Assembly (NCBI RefSeq): GCF_900142075.1
Contig: NZ_FQZO01000002.1
Span: 372,001 to 436,000 of the forward strand
Origin: Clostridium amylolyticum
Lineage (GTDB): Bacteria > Bacillota > Clostridia > Clostridiales > Clostridiaceae
Length of the DNA stretch: 64,000 bases
Direction: 5' to 3'
A program made the translations under genes and the position numbers. The notes below the pieces were generated by a model. That model did not search any database and was not told where the DNA came from. It worked only from the letters and a program-made list of their open reading frames with translations. Of this stretch, positions 18,152 through 28,251 are shown in pieces (position 1 is the first letter of the stretch; every line of letters begins with the position of its first letter).

Positions 18152-19195
18152 CTAAACCCTTAAGAACTCATCAAAAATTCCTTCCGCATCTTTAGGTCCT
18201 GGACAGGCTTCTGGATGAAACTGAACGCTGTAAATAGGCAGTGTATTATGCCTCATGCCTTCTACAGTACCGTCATTTACGCTAACATGAGTAATTACCG
18301 CATCTTTAGGCAGCTCATTAACATAATATCCATGGTTTTGAGAAGTAATATACACTTTGTTTTTTTCAATACTTTTTACTGGATGGTTGCAACCTCTATG
18401 TCCAAATTTCAATTTTTCTGTTTTTCCTCCTAGGGCTAAAGCTAGAAGTTGATGTCCAAGACATATGCCTGCAATAGGTTTTTTGCCTATAAATTCTTTA
18501 ATATTTTCTATAATACTCTTTAGTTTTTCAGGATCTCCAGGACCATTAGATAAAAATATCAAATCTGGATTAGCCTTTAACACAACTTCTGGTTCAATAT
18601 TTGCTGGGAACACCGTAACTTTACAATTTCTATTTATAAAGGATTTAATTATATTATCCTTTACTCCAAAGTCTATTAAAGCCACATGCTTTCCAGAGCC
18701 TTGAATAGTATATATACTTTTTGTAGTAACTTTCATTACAGAAGCATCATTATTAAATTTTTTCAGCTTATCTTCTACATATTCTTTACTAAGTTCCTCT
18801 AAAGTTATAATTCCTTTCATGGTTCCACTATTTCTTAAAACCTTAGTAAGCGCTCTGGTATCCACTTTATGAAGCGCCATTATCTTGTTATTTTTTAAAT
18901 AGTCTTGAAGGGTCATCTCATATCTAAAATTATTGGGATATTCACAAACGTCCCTTACAATGAACCCTTTTACCTGTGGCTTTTTTGACTGATTATCCTC
19001 TAGATTCAAACCATAATTACCTATAAGTGGATAAGTCATGGTTACTATTTGGCCATAATAGGACGGATCTGTTAACACCTCTTGATAACCTACCATACCT
19101 GTATTAAAAACCACTTCTCCTAAAGTTTCTTCAATATATCCAAAAGCTCTTCCTTCAAAAATCATTCCATTTTCTAATATCAATTTTGCCTTCAT
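18152..19195 (-). CDS. carA: Carbamoyl-phosphate synthase small subunit
   Basis: Glutamine amidotransferase subunit that hydrolyses glutamine and channels ammonia to CarB. The 347-residue length is typical. The N-terminal CarA domain contains GYQEVLTDPSYYGQIV; the class I amidotransferase domain has FLSNGPGDP, nucleophile Cys in GICLGHQLLALA, and the His/Glu dyad in SVQFHPEA. ATG 19195 follows AGGAGG. It is the first gene of carAB, behind a PyrR-type attenuator. Confidence 0.97.
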   Translation of the reverse strand: MKAKLILENGMIFEGRAFGYIEETLGEVVFNTGMVGYQEVLTDPSYYGQIVTMTYPLIGNYGLNLEDNQSKKPQVKGFIVRDVCEYPNNFRYEMTLQDYLKNNKIMALHKVDTRALTKVLRNSGTMKGIITLEELSKEYVEDKLKKFNNDASVMKVTTKSIYTIQGSGKHVALIDFGVKDNIIKSFINRNCKVTVFPANIEPEVVLKANPDLIFLSNGPGDPEKLKSIIENIKEFIGKKPIAGICLGHQLLALALGGKTEKLKFGHRGCNHPVKSIEKNKVYITSQNHGYYVNELPKDAVITHVSVNDGTVEGMRHNTLPIYSVQFHPEACPGPKDAEGIFDEFLRV

Positions 19196-19258
19196 TTCAT
19201 CAACCTCCTGTGCTAAATAGTTAAGTGACTGTTAAATAGTGTATACATCACAGAAAAA

Positions 19259-19410
19259 TAAAAGGACAATTATGAGAACAATAAATTATTCTCACAATTA
19301 TCCTTTACATCCTATCTTGAGGTTACTGAATATTTGACTTATATAAAAATCTCCATTATAAAAAATTATAGTCATAGCTATATCTCCTTTCTGGTCTCTC
19401 TGGACCAATT
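19259..19410 (-). promoter_or_regulatory. PyrR-type attenuator leader of carAB
   Basis: On the minus strand GGTCCAGAGAGACC (19406-19393) is a stem-loop matching the PyrR binding-loop consensus. It is followed about 85-135 nt later by a long terminator: GGATAATTGTGAGAA and TTCTCATAATTGTCC then TTTTATTTTT (about 19308-19250). This is the arrangement in which UMP-bound PyrR favours termination before car/pyr genes. pyrR itself is not in the window. Confidence 0.75.
19298..19375 (-). other. Small leader ORF in carAB attenuator
   Basis: A 25-codon frame starts at ATG 19375 after AAAGGAG and stops within the terminator stem. Translation could affect terminator folding. It may be chance. Confidence 0.35.
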
Positions 19411-19479
19411 TAAAGTTAATTTTATGTTTTTCTTTTGTTAAAAATTTTAATTCAATTTTATACCGATGTCAAGAAAAAA

Positions 19480-19506
19480 GTGTTTCCAGCGGCGTGACTG
19501 GCACCT
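19480..19506 (-). repeat. GTGCC/GTGAC dispersed repeat, copy 5 (partial)
   Basis: GGCGTGACTGGCACC preserves one end of the family; the distal GTGAC half is lost. It lies in the 19411-19820 gene-free stretch, which otherwise holds a terminator-like hairpin and the presumed upstream region of the recycling cluster. Confidence 0.55.
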
Positions 19507-19692
19507 ATATTTTTAAACAATGTGTTAAATATATCCAAAACATGCTGCTGCACTCTAGTGTCAATTGACCTTCCAATTAATTTCTAGTACGATATATTAT
19601 ATAATTAAAAATTATATTAAATATCTGCTTTTACGAAGTGATTATTTAAAATCGTGGAATAAAACTATTAGAATTCTATCAGCATAACTTTG

Positions 19693-19729
19693 AGCCATAA
19701 GATAAAAGTACCTTTACTTTGGCTTTTTT
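19693..19729 (+). terminator. Terminator-like hairpin upstream of the muropeptide cluster
   Basis: AGCCATAAGATAAAAG / CTTTACTTTGGCT (imperfect stem) followed by TTTTTT on the plus strand, about 90 nt before the first gene. It could be an attenuator or could insulate the cluster. Confidence 0.4.
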
Positions 19730-19820
19730 ATTTACTTGATATGAAAACGTATTTAATATAACTTACATAACTTAAAATCATCATAAACAATTTATTATTT
19801 TAAGGAGGTATGGGGTAAAA

Positions 19821-22283
19821 ATGATTAACACAAGAAGGCTGACAGCACTTTTATTGACTGCGGCTTTAACCATTAATGGACCTTTAATTGCAAAAGCATC
19901 TGCTTTACAATCCAGCTACAAAAGTATAAGCAGCGGAAAGGCACTTATAGAAAATATGGATGAATCTAAAGTAAAAGCGCAATTTTCTAAAGAAAAACTT
20001 CAAGAGTTAGATAATTTTATCAACAAAGAAGTGGAAGAAGGCTTTCCCGGAGCTGTACTCATGGTGGTTAAGGACGGTACTATAGTTAAGAATACCGCTT
20101 ATGGCTATAAGAAAAAATGGAGTAAAAACGAACTTTTAACTTCTCCTGAGAAGATGACTACTGATACAATGTTTGATGTAGCTTCTATTACTAAGATGAT
20201 GAGTACTAACTTAGCTCTTCAGAAGCTGGTTAGTGAAGGCAAGCTAGATATAGATGCTCCAGTTTCTAAATATATTCCTGAGTTCAAGGATTCCCCAGAG
20301 GATCCTATAAAGGGTAAAAGTAAAGTTACTATAAGAAATGTATTAAATCACACTGCTGGTTTTGCTCCAGAAGTTAGATTTTTCGATAACTATAAAGCCG
20401 GAAAGTTTTATTCCCAAGATAGAAGTACTACTTTAAAGCTTATACCTCAGGTTCCCCTAACCTACGAAACTGGTTCAAAGATTCTTTACAGCGACACGGA
20501 TTATATGTTGTTAGGACTAATAATAGAAAGAATCACAGGGATGAGGCAGGATGAGTACGTAGAAAATCAAATATATAAACCTCTAGGTCTTAAAAATACC
20601 ATGTATAATCCTCTTAAAAAAGGTTTTAACCCTGAAGATACAGCTGCTACAGAGAGAAATGGTAACACTAGAGATTATTCTATCCCTTTATTTAACAATA
20701 TTAGAGAGTACACCCTTCAAGGGGAGGTTCATGATGAAAAAGCTTGGTATTCCATGGGAGGGCTTTCTGGTCATGCTGGCTTATTCTCCACTGCCAAGGA
20801 TTTATCTGTATTAAGTCAGCTTGTCTTAAATGGAGGAAGCTATAACTCTGTAAAGATATTTGATAGAGATACTTTAGCTGAGTTTACAAAACCCTCAGAT
20901 AAAGATATAACCTATGGACTTGGCTGGGATAGGCAGGGAGACTGGAGAAAAATATGGGAATTCGGCCCTTATGCCAGTCATCTTACCATTGGACATACAG
21001 GATGGACTGGATGTGCATTAAATATAGACCCTGTAAACAACATGGCAGTAATACTACTAACTAATATGAGGCATTCCCCTACAGTATTAAATAACTTTGA
21101 AGGCTCTAAATGGGAAACCGGAAGATATGGAAGCATTATGTCCAAAGTATATGAAGCTTTCATGGAAAACAGAGAAACAGTTAAGAAGGACAGAAGTAAA
21201 GAAGTCACAGAGGCTGCTTCTGAAGATGCTTCTCAAGTGTCTATGAAGTTTCCTGAAGATGATCTTACTACAAGGGTGTTTGCTAGAAACAGACGTGTAT
21301 TCAAAGGTTATAAAGGAAGAGGAAGTATCATAGTAGAAAATCATGGTGCTGCTAATGCTGAACTTTATGTAAACGGCAAAAAAGTTGATATTTCCAAAGC
21401 GCTTAAAGATCCTCAAGGAAAAGCTTCTATAGATATAAGCACTTATGTGGTGGATGGACAGAACTCACTAAAGGTGCTTGATATTGAGCCTGATGAAAGC
21501 TATCTAAATGTTAGGGTTGCATATCCTGAACTAGTAAAAGGTAAAGCTAAAGAAGCAGGTATTAATGAAAAGGCCTTTCTACAAGTAGAAAAGCAAGTAG
21601 ACAAAATATTAAAAGATATTCCCGCTTCATTAACTATAATTAAAAACGGAAAATTAATAAAACAATCCCTTTATGAAAAAAGCATTAAAGATAAGAACTC
21701 TTTAGAGGAACTAGTCCCTAAACTTACTGCTAATTTGGCTATTAGTAAACTTTCCAGCGAAAACTTATTAAATTTAGACAGCAGCCTAAATTCTTTATTG
21801 CCTGAAGAAGCATCCATAAAGGATAGTTCTGTAACTCTGAGACAGTATATGGCTGAAAATGACCCTAACTATGCTTTGCTTATTAAGATTATTGAAAAGG
21901 CTAGTAAAAACAACTTTAAAACCTATTCTGAAGAAAATATCTACAAACCCTTAGGTATTAATAATAAAGTAAACACCGAAACCGCCTTGGCTGTTTTAAG
22001 CCAAACTATGTTAAACAGAGGAGGTTATGGAGGAGTAAGACTGTTCCCTGGGGAAACTTTAGATCAACTGATAAAACCTTCAAATCACAATTCCAACAGA
22101 GGTTATGGCTGGGACAGAAAAACCGTAAACTATCTATCTTATGAAATAAAAGAGGACAATGGCACAAGAATAATAATTGACCCTCTTAATGATATGGCAG
22201 TGATAATAAAAATCTTGGATAAGAAAAATATAAATAATGAACTTTATGACACTATCCTTAAAAGTCTTTATGAAACCCTTTAA
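19821..22283 (+). CDS. Secreted serine hydrolase, AmiE/YbbE-like, with duplicated domain
   Basis: Beta-lactamase/PBP-fold serine hydrolase expected to remove peptides from MurNAc-peptides in cell-wall turnover. Signal peptide (about 1-28). The catalytic domain has S122-I-T-K125 (SxxK), Y223-S-D (YxN position) and HTG (392-394, KTG position). After a beta-rich linker (about 460-570), a second, shortened copy (about 580-820) repeats the fold (IYKPLGI, GYGWDRK, DPLNDMAVI) but shows no SxxK, so it is probably inactive. It starts the cluster with NamZ and NagZ, matching Bacillus subtilis ybbE-ybbD-ybbC. AAGGAGG precedes ATG 19821. Confidence 0.85.
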   Translation: MINTRRLTALLLTAALTINGPLIAKASALQSSYKSISSGKALIENMDESKVKAQFSKEKLQELDNFINKEVEEGFPGAVLMVVKDGTIVKNTAYGYKKKWSKNELLTSPEKMTTDTMFDVASITKMMSTNLALQKLVSEGKLDIDAPVSKYIPEFKDSPEDPIKGKSKVTIRNVLNHTAGFAPEVRFFDNYKAGKFYSQDRSTTLKLIPQVPLTYETGSKILYSDTDYMLLGLIIERITGMRQDEYVENQIYKPLGLKNTMYNPLKKGFNPEDTAATERNGNTRDYSIPLFNNIREYTLQGEVHDEKAWYSMGGLSGHAGLFSTAKDLSVLSQLVLNGGSYNSVKIFDRDTLAEFTKPSDKDITYGLGWDRQGDWRKIWEFGPYASHLTIGHTGWTGCALNIDPVNNMAVILLTNMRHSPTVLNNFEGSKWETGRYGSIMSKVYEAFMENRETVKKDRSKEVTEAASEDASQVSMKFPEDDLTTRVFARNRRVFKGYKGRGSIIVENHGAANAELYVNGKKVDISKALKDPQGKASIDISTYVVDGQNSLKVLDIEPDESYLNVRVAYPELVKGKAKEAGINEKAFLQVEKQVDKILKDIPASLTIIKNGKLIKQSLYEKSIKDKNSLEELVPKLTANLAISKLSSENLLNLDSSLNSLLPEEASIKDSSVTLRQYMAENDPNYALLIKIIEKASKNNFKTYSEENIYKPLGINNKVNTETALAVLSQTMLNRGGYGGVRLFPGETLDQLIKPSNHNSNRGYGWDRKTVNYLSYEIKEDNGTRIIIDPLNDMAVIIKILDKKNINNELYDTILKSLYETL

Positions 22284-22453
22284 TATTTATCTAAATATAA
22301 GATAAATTTAATGTGACTTGCAAAAATATACCTATAACTGTTACTGTTACTGTTACTGCATTTTAATATTAAATCAGAAACTTTAAATCATAAAACTAGG
22401 GCTTAATGCTAATTACTATAAATTTATTAATTGTATGTTCAAGGAGGACTATC

Positions 22454-23734
22454 ATGAAAAAATCATTAAAGATACTTTCTGCAGCTATAGGAGTAGTGAC
22501 TTTATTAAGCGTAAGCTATGTTGGCTTTAATGTTGAAGCTAAACAAAAAGTTAAGAAACCGAAGGTTACTTTGGGAATAGATAATTTAGATAAGCATATG
22601 AATATATTTAAGAACAAAAAGGTTGGTCTTATTACAAATCCCTCTGGCATGGATAGTAACTTTAAGAGTTCCATAGACGTTCTTTATGAAAAAACTAAAT
22701 TAACCACCTTGTTTGCAGCTGAACACGGCATTAGAGGAAACGCCCAAGCTGGCTCTAGCGTGGGTGATGCTGTGGACGAAGTTACAGGACTTCCAGTATA
22801 CAGCCTTTACGGCTCTACCAAAAAGCCTGCCCCAGAAATGCTTAAAGATGTGGATATTCTCGCTTATGATATGCAGGATGTAGGGGCTAGATTTTATACT
22901 TATATAAATACTTTAGCCTATGCCATGCAGGCAGCGGCTGAAAACAATAAAACCTTAGTAGTTTTTGATAGACCTAATCCCGTAGGGGGCAACCAAGTGC
23001 AAGGTACCATATTGGATCCTGCTTTCAGTTCCTTTGTAGGTATGTATCCTATAGTTCAAAGATATGGTCTTACCATAGGTGAATATGCTAGATATATCAA
23101 CGAAACTCAAAATATTAACTGCAAATTAGAGGTTATCCCTATGGAAGGATGGACCAGAGGCATGTATTATGATGATACAGAGTTAAAAACCTGGGTAATG
23201 CCTTCTCCTAACATGCCTACTTTAGATACTGCTATAGTATATACCGGAACCTGTGTATTTGAAGGTACTAATGTATCTGAAGGAAGAGGAACCACACGTC
23301 CCTTCGAACTTATTGGAGCCCCTTGGATAGATCCTCTTAAATTAGCAGAAAAGCTTAATTCCTTAGAGCTTCCTGGTGCAAAATTTAGGGCGGCTTCCTT
23401 TACACCTACTTTTTCTAAATACGGTCCTGTTTTTGATAAGAATGGCAACAGAACTAAGAATGCAGAAGTATGTGGAGGAGTGCAAGTATACGTTACAGAT
23501 AGAGAGGAGTTCAACTCAGTAAAAACCGGTATTGCCATGTTATATACCATAAGAGATATGTACCCAGATAAATTTCAATACCTGTCCACTAATTTCATAG
23601 ATAAGCTTGTAGGCAATAGTTATGTTAGAGAAGGAAAATATAATTTAGAAGAATTGTTTAAAATAATAGATAAAGAATCTGAAGAATTTAAAAAGTCTAC
23701 AGAAAAGTACTATATTTACAAGAAAACTAAGTAA
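22454..23734 (+). CDS. namZ: Exo-beta-N-acetylmuramidase NamZ (DUF1343)
   Basis: Releases terminal MurNAc from peptidoglycan fragments. 426 residues from ATG 22454, chosen because AAGGAGG lies upstream; an upstream in-frame start has none. A signal peptide (about 1-31) is followed by the DUF1343 core: VGLITNPSG, FAAEHGIRG, YSLYGSTKKP, YDMQDVGARFYTY, DRPNPVGG and EGTNVSEGRGTTRPFE. The neighbours supply the amidase-like and glucosaminidase steps, so the trio can take disaccharide-peptides to free sugars outside the cell. Confidence 0.92.
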   Translation: MKKSLKILSAAIGVVTLLSVSYVGFNVEAKQKVKKPKVTLGIDNLDKHMNIFKNKKVGLITNPSGMDSNFKSSIDVLYEKTKLTTLFAAEHGIRGNAQAGSSVGDAVDEVTGLPVYSLYGSTKKPAPEMLKDVDILAYDMQDVGARFYTYINTLAYAMQAAAENNKTLVVFDRPNPVGGNQVQGTILDPAFSSFVGMYPIVQRYGLTIGEYARYINETQNINCKLEVIPMEGWTRGMYYDDTELKTWVMPSPNMPTLDTAIVYTGTCVFEGTNVSEGRGTTRPFELIGAPWIDPLKLAEKLNSLELPGAKFRAASFTPTFSKYGPVFDKNGNRTKNAEVCGGVQVYVTDREEFNSVKTGIAMLYTIRDMYPDKFQYLSTNFIDKLVGNSYVREGKYNLEELFKIIDKESEEFKKSTEKYYIYKKTK

Positions 23735-23753
23735 GATATCAAAGGAGGTATTA

Positions 23754-25658
23754 ATGTTGAAAAGAAAGGGATTTCTCAGTATAACCCTTAGCACTTTATT
23801 TGCTTTGTCTACAACTTTTGGAGCTTCAGCTTCAAGCATTCCTAATACTTCAGATAAAGATAACTTAGATAATATAATAAACTCTATGACTTTAGAAGAA
23901 AAAATAGGACAAATGCTTATGCCTGACTTTAGATATTGGGGAAAAGATTCTCAAGGCAACTCCATTCCCTTTACAGTTATGAACGAGCAAGTGGGAAATA
24001 TAATAAAAAAATATCACCTTGGTGGAGTAATACTTTTTAAAGAAAACGTAGCTAATACAGAGCAAACCACTCGTCTTGTAAATGGACTTCAAAAAGCATC
24101 AGATATTCCTCTTTTGATAACCATCGATCAAGAAGGAGGTCTTGTAACTAGACTTCAAACCGGCACTAATATGCCTGGCAATATGGCTCTAGGAGCTGCT
24201 CATGATTTAAATATCACAGAAAAAGTGGGTAAAGCTATGGGAGAAGAGCTTAATGCTTTAGGTATAAATGTAAATTTTGCTCCTGTCCTTGATGTAAATG
24301 TAAACCCTGAAAATCCCGTTATAGGAATACGCTCTTTTGGGGGAGATCCTCAATTAGTAGCAAATCAAGGTTATGCCTATATAAAAGGACTTCAAAGCAC
24401 TGGTGTGGCAGCCACTGCCAAGCATTTTCCAGGCCATGGGGATACAGCTACAGATACCCACTTAGGTGTATCCGTAGTTAGTCACAGCTTAGAGCAATTA
24501 GAAACCATAGATTTTATACCTTTTAAAAAAGCTATTGATGAAGGTATTGATATGATTATGACTGCTCATGTAACTGTTCCAGCTTTAGACAATGATAAAA
24601 CCATTTCTAAAAAGGATGGAACTGAAGTAGGTATACCTGCTACCCTTTCAAAGAAAATCCTTACTAGTGTCCTTCGTGAAAAGTTAGGATTTAATGGTGT
24701 AATAGTAACGGATGCCATGAACATGAAAGCTATTTCAGATCATTTTGGCAAAACTGAAGCAGTGATAAAAGCTATTAATGCAGGAACAGATATTGTGCTT
24801 ATGCCAGTATCTGTATGGAATGAATCCGCTGAATCAGAGCTTAATGATCTATTCAATATAATCTTAGCTTCAGTAAAAAATGGTACTATATCAGAAAATA
24901 GAATAAATGAATCCGTAAGAAGAATAATTGCCATGAAGATTAAAAGAGGTATTATAGGGCAAGAAGATACCAGAACTCTAGAAGAAAAAATTGCTAATGC
25001 TAATAATGTAGTGGGAAGCAAAGAAAATAAAAGAATAGAGAAAATAGCTGCAGAAAAAGCTATGACATTAATTAAAAATGATAATAAAACCCTTCCCTTC
25101 AAGCTTCAAAAGAATAAAAAACTCTTAATTATAGGCTACGGAAAAAGCCGTGTGGATTTAATGACTTTAGCTCTTAAAGACATAATGAAAGAAACCGGTA
25201 AGACAATACAATATTCTACACTGGATTATTCTTCTTCAGGTCCAGAAATTCCATCAGATTTTAAAAAAGCTATAGATGAGGCTGACAGTATAATACTTGG
25301 TACCCTTAATCTTAAGGTAGTGCCTGGAAAAGAAGCCTCTGCTTCAAAAGCTGATAGATTAGCTAAGGCTATTACTGAATATGCTGCCACAAAGAATAAA
25401 CCTCTAGCAGTAATGTCTTATAGAAATCCTTATGATGCGGCTTATCTTCCAGCAGCTAAAGCAGTAATTGCAGTATATGGCCCTACAGGCTATGATATAA
25501 CTTCTGGAAGCAACGCCTCTCTACCCATTAACATTCCTGTAGGTATGAGAACCATCTTTGGACTTGTGAATCCTAACGGAAAACTTCCAGTGGCAATACC
25601 TACTGCAGACGGAAAAGGAACTTTATATCCTATAGGGTATGGAATTAGTTATAAATAA
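23754..25658 (+). CDS. nagZ: Secreted beta-N-acetylglucosaminidase NagZ (GH3)
   Basis: Glycoside hydrolase family 3, 634 residues, two-domain type as in Bacillus subtilis NagZ. Signal peptide (about 1-27). TIM-barrel motifs: KHFPGHGDT (223-231), the Asp-His dyad D234/H236 in TDTHLG, which is diagnostic of NagZ rather than plant-like GH3, and nucleophile D320 in VIVTDAMNM. A C-terminal alpha/beta sandwich follows. ATG 23754 follows AAAGGAGG, 19 nt after namZ. It removes GlcNAc from muropeptides before NamZ and the AmiE-like enzyme act. Confidence 0.93.
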   Translation: MLKRKGFLSITLSTLFALSTTFGASASSIPNTSDKDNLDNIINSMTLEEKIGQMLMPDFRYWGKDSQGNSIPFTVMNEQVGNIIKKYHLGGVILFKENVANTEQTTRLVNGLQKASDIPLLITIDQEGGLVTRLQTGTNMPGNMALGAAHDLNITEKVGKAMGEELNALGINVNFAPVLDVNVNPENPVIGIRSFGGDPQLVANQGYAYIKGLQSTGVAATAKHFPGHGDTATDTHLGVSVVSHSLEQLETIDFIPFKKAIDEGIDMIMTAHVTVPALDNDKTISKKDGTEVGIPATLSKKILTSVLREKLGFNGVIVTDAMNMKAISDHFGKTEAVIKAINAGTDIVLMPVSVWNESAESELNDLFNIILASVKNGTISENRINESVRRIIAMKIKRGIIGQEDTRTLEEKIANANNVVGSKENKRIEKIAAEKAMTLIKNDNKTLPFKLQKNKKLLIIGYGKSRVDLMTLALKDIMKETGKTIQYSTLDYSSSGPEIPSDFKKAIDEADSIILGTLNLKVVPGKEASASKADRLAKAITEYAATKNKPLAVMSYRNPYDAAYLPAAKAVIAVYGPTGYDITSGSNASLPINIPVGMRTIFGLVNPNGKLPVAIPTADGKGTLYPIGYGISYK

Positions 25659-25662
25659 AAGA

Positions 25663-25682
25663 TGCCAGGCACATGCCTGGCA
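25663..25682. repeat. GTGCC dispersed repeat, copy 6 (palindromic)
   Basis: TGCCAGGCACATGCCTGGCA, perfect hairpin-forming pair of cores followed by CTTTT, between convergent nagZ and helicase genes. It probably works as a terminator. Confidence 0.85.
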
Positions 25683-25691
25683 CTTTTCATT

Positions 25692-27137
25692 TTATTCTCT
25701 AGCTTTTTGCACCTTAAGCTGCTTACCTTTTACTGTAGTATTTCTCATTGCTTGAAGTACCATGGGTCCCTTACCATTTAATATTTCCACATAAGAAATA
25801 TTGTCCTGAATATCGATTATTCCTATATCCTCTGCAGTTACGCCCTGAATATTTGAAATAGTTCCCACAAAATCTACCGCTCTAATTTTCTTTTTCTTAC
25901 CACCATTAAAGTATATCTTCATTATCCCTTTATTAAGTTCTTCACTTTTATCCTTCTTAAGCTTAGGCCTTTTGTTGATTTTCTCTGTGAATTCCTCTTT
26001 TGCCGCTATTACCTCTTCTTTACTTGGAACATTTAATTTAGCTATTTCAAAACCAATATATGCTTCAATTTGTCTTAAAAACCTATCTTCATAAGGAGTT
26101 AAGAAGGTTAAAGCCTTACCTTTTTTACCCGCACGACCTGTTCTTCCTATCCTATGAACATAGCTTTCTTTTTCTAAAGGAATATCATAGTTTATTACTA
26201 GATTAACGCTATCCACATCTATGCCTCTAGCTGCTACATCTGTAGTTACTAGGCATAAGAATTTACCTTGCTTAAAGCCTTTCATGACAGCTAGCCTGTC
26301 ATTTTGCATAAGCCCGCCATGGAGCTTTTCACAAGGATAACCCATAGCATTAAGCTTGTCATAAACATTATCCACTTGATCCTTAGTTCTACAAAAAACC
26401 ATAGAGCTATCAGGGTTCTCCATAATCATTATATTTTTAAGTAATTTAAATTTGTCTTCTTCTTTAACTTCGTAAATAAAATGCTCTACATCCATAGATG
26501 CAATACTAGAAGATTCTATTTCTATATTAACTGGTTCCTTCATGTATTTAACACACAATCTTTTTATATCCTCAGGAACAGTGGCAGAAAATAGCATATT
26601 AATCCTATTCCTAGGCATTGCTTTTATTATAGCCTCCACTTGATCAATAAATCCCATGTTAAGCATCTCATCAGCTTCATCTATAATAAGATATTTAATG
26701 TCATCTAATACCAACGTTTCTCTTTTTATATGATCCATTACTCTACCTGGGGTTCCAATTACTATATGAGTTTTTTGTTTTAATTCTCTTTGCTGCTGTG
26801 AAAAAGGCTGTTTGCCAAATACAGCTACAGCTTTAATCCTTTTAAATCTCCCTATATTAGTTATATCTTCTTTTATCTGTACAGCTAATTCTCTTGTGGG
26901 AGTAAGCACTAATGCTTGAGGCTTATTTTCTTCCCATATAATCCTTTCACAAAGAGGTATGCCAAAAGAGGCGGTTTTTCCACTGCCAGTTTGTGATTGC
27001 ACCACCATATCCTTTCCTTCTAAAGCTACAGGTATGACCTTTTCCTGAACTTCTGTAGGTGTTTCATATTTTAGCCCCATAATAGCCCTTAATATTTCTT
27101 CACTTAAATTATATTTATTAAAATTAGTATTATCCAT
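25692..27137 (-). CDS. dbpA: DEAD-box RNA helicase, DbpA/YxiN type
   Basis: ATP-dependent RNA helicase, 481 residues. Q motif (TPTEVQ), Walker A QTGSGKT (49-55), PTRELA, TPGR, DEAD (153-156), SAT (184-186), [11 protein letters not shown] and HRIGRTGR follow in canonical order. The C-terminal 75 residues ([19 protein letters not shown] onward) are a DbpA RNA-binding domain, which in DbpA/YxiN recognises 23S rRNA hairpin 92, so a role in 50S assembly is likely. Monocistronic. Confidence 0.9.
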   Translation of the reverse strand: MDNTNFNKYNLSEEILRAIMGLKYETPTEVQEKVIPVALEGKDMVVQSQTGSGKTASFGIPLCERIIWEENKPQALVLTPTRELAVQIKEDITNIGRFKRIKAVAVFGKQPFSQQQRELKQKTHIVIGTPGRVMDHIKRETLVLDDIKYLIIDEADEMLNMGFIDQVEAIIKAMPRNRINMLFSATVPEDIKRLCVKYMKEPVNIEIESSSIASMDVEHFIYEVKEEDKFKLLKNIMIMENPDSSMVFCRTKDQVDNVYDKLNAMGYPCEKLHGGLMQNDRLAVMKGFKQGKFLCLVTTDVAARGIDVDSVNLVINYDIPLEKESYVHRIGRTGRAGKKGKALTFLTPYEDRFLRQIEAYIGFEIAKLNVPSKEEVIAAKEEFTEKINKRPKLKKDKSEELNKGIMKIYFNGGKKKKIRAVDFVGTISNIQGVTAEDIGIIDIQDNISYVEILNGKGPMVLQAMRNTTVKGKQLKVQKARE

Positions 27138-27200
27138 TTAATTACCTCGTTTTATTTTATATTTTCCCAATATTATGTTGTTTATTCTACATCAATAAGT

Positions 27201-27358
27201 AATAACTCATGTGTCTGCCATTGTTAACAAAAAATACTTTGCCATGTTAATTATGGCAAAGTATTTTAATTATTACTATATAACCACTGAATATTAGTAT
27301 AAATTTAAATGGGTTTCTTCATGCCATATGAAATAACTCATATGGCTGCCATTATTAA
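27201..27358. repeat. Pair of 27-bp direct repeats flanking a terminator
   Basis: AATAACTCAT...CTGCCATTGTTAA at 27201-27227 and a 24/27-identical copy at 27332-27358 overlapping the DegV stop codon. The second copy can also form a GCCATATG/CATATGGC hairpin. Confidence 0.6.
27231..27267 (-). terminator. Terminator after degV
   Basis: Perfect stem AAAATACTTTGCCAT / ATGGCAAAGTATTTT, with a T-run on the minus strand. Confidence 0.85.
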
Positions 27359-28251
27359 ATATTAACATCAATTATATGGTTTTGTCTATGCTTGCCTACA
27401 AAGAATACCGCAAGAGCTCCGGGGCCTCCATAGGTACCCACCACTGGGCCTATAAAGTTTATCATCACTTCTTTAACTGGTACTTCCTTTAAAATGATCT
27501 CTTTAAGCTTTATAGCATCAGCTTCTGAATCTCCATGGCATATGGTTACCATCATGTCTTCTGAGTTTTCAATTTTATCTATTACAAACTTAGCTAGTTC
27601 ATTGATGCCGGCTTTTCTACCTTTAGCCTTGCGTATAGCAATTACTTTTCCTTCATCATTGAGGGTAAGGACAGGCTTTATATGAAATAGTGATCCTACA
27701 ACAGCAGCAGCAGTGGAAATTCTTCCACCTCTTTTTAAATGATTAAGATCGTCCACTATTATATAGGTGTTTAGACTAAGTTTAGTATCTTCTAAATACT
27801 TAATTACTTCTTCAAAGCTTGCGCCGTTTTCTTGCATTTCTACAGCCTTCATTACCATAAGTCCTTGTCCTAAGGAAGCTGTTAAAATGTCCACTATCTC
27901 TAATGTTGCTTCAGGATATTCATCAAGTATCATATTCTTTGCTATATTGGCACTGTTATAGGTTCCACTAAGTCCTGAAGAAACGCATATATAAAGAATC
28001 TTCTTTTGCTGTTTTATAATGTCTTCAAAAACTTTATAATAAGCATCTGCATTAGGCTGAGAGGTTTTTGGTATATCTCCTTTTCTCATACCCTCATAAA
28101 AGTCTTTATAATTTAAGCTTAAACCAAAGTCATCCCTATACTCTTTTTCTTGAAAGGTGCAAGTTAAACTTACATAAGGTATTTTCTTACTTTCCATATA
28201 ATCTCTAGGCAAATCACAACAAGAGTCTGTGATAATTATATATTCATTCAT
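27355..28251 (-). CDS. DegV family fatty-acid-binding protein
   Basis: A 298-residue DegV protein. The family binds fatty acids, and FakB members present them to the FakA kinase. Visible features are the N-terminal ITDSCCDLP, the SSGLSGTYNSA loop, and DLNHLKRGGRIS near the ligand pocket. ATG 28251 is preferred over an in-frame ATG six codons earlier because GGGGGA sits 7 nt upstream of it. No fakA is nearby, so whether it is a true FakB is open. Confidence 0.88.
   Translation of the reverse strand: MNEYIIITDSCCDLPRDYMESKKIPYVSLTCTFQEKEYRDDFGLSLNYKDFYEGMRKGDIPKTSQPNADAYYKVFEDIIKQQKKILYICVSSGLSGTYNSANIAKNMILDEYPEATLEIVDILTASLGQGLMVMKAVEMQENGASFEEVIKYLEDTKLSLNTYIIVDDLNHLKRGGRISTAAAVVGSLFHIKPVLTLNDEGKVIAIRKAKGRKAGINELAKFVIDKIENSEDMMVTICHGDSEADAIKLKEIILKEVPVKEVMINFIGPVVGTYGGPGALAVFFVGKHRQNHIIDVNI

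Noticed and set aside
22345..22366. Short tandem repeat of TGTTAC (three copies)
   Set aside because: Too short and isolated to be more than slippage; not a CRISPR or regulatory array.
26640..26700. Frameshift in the DEAD-box gene
   Set aside because: All helicase motifs are in one intact frame.
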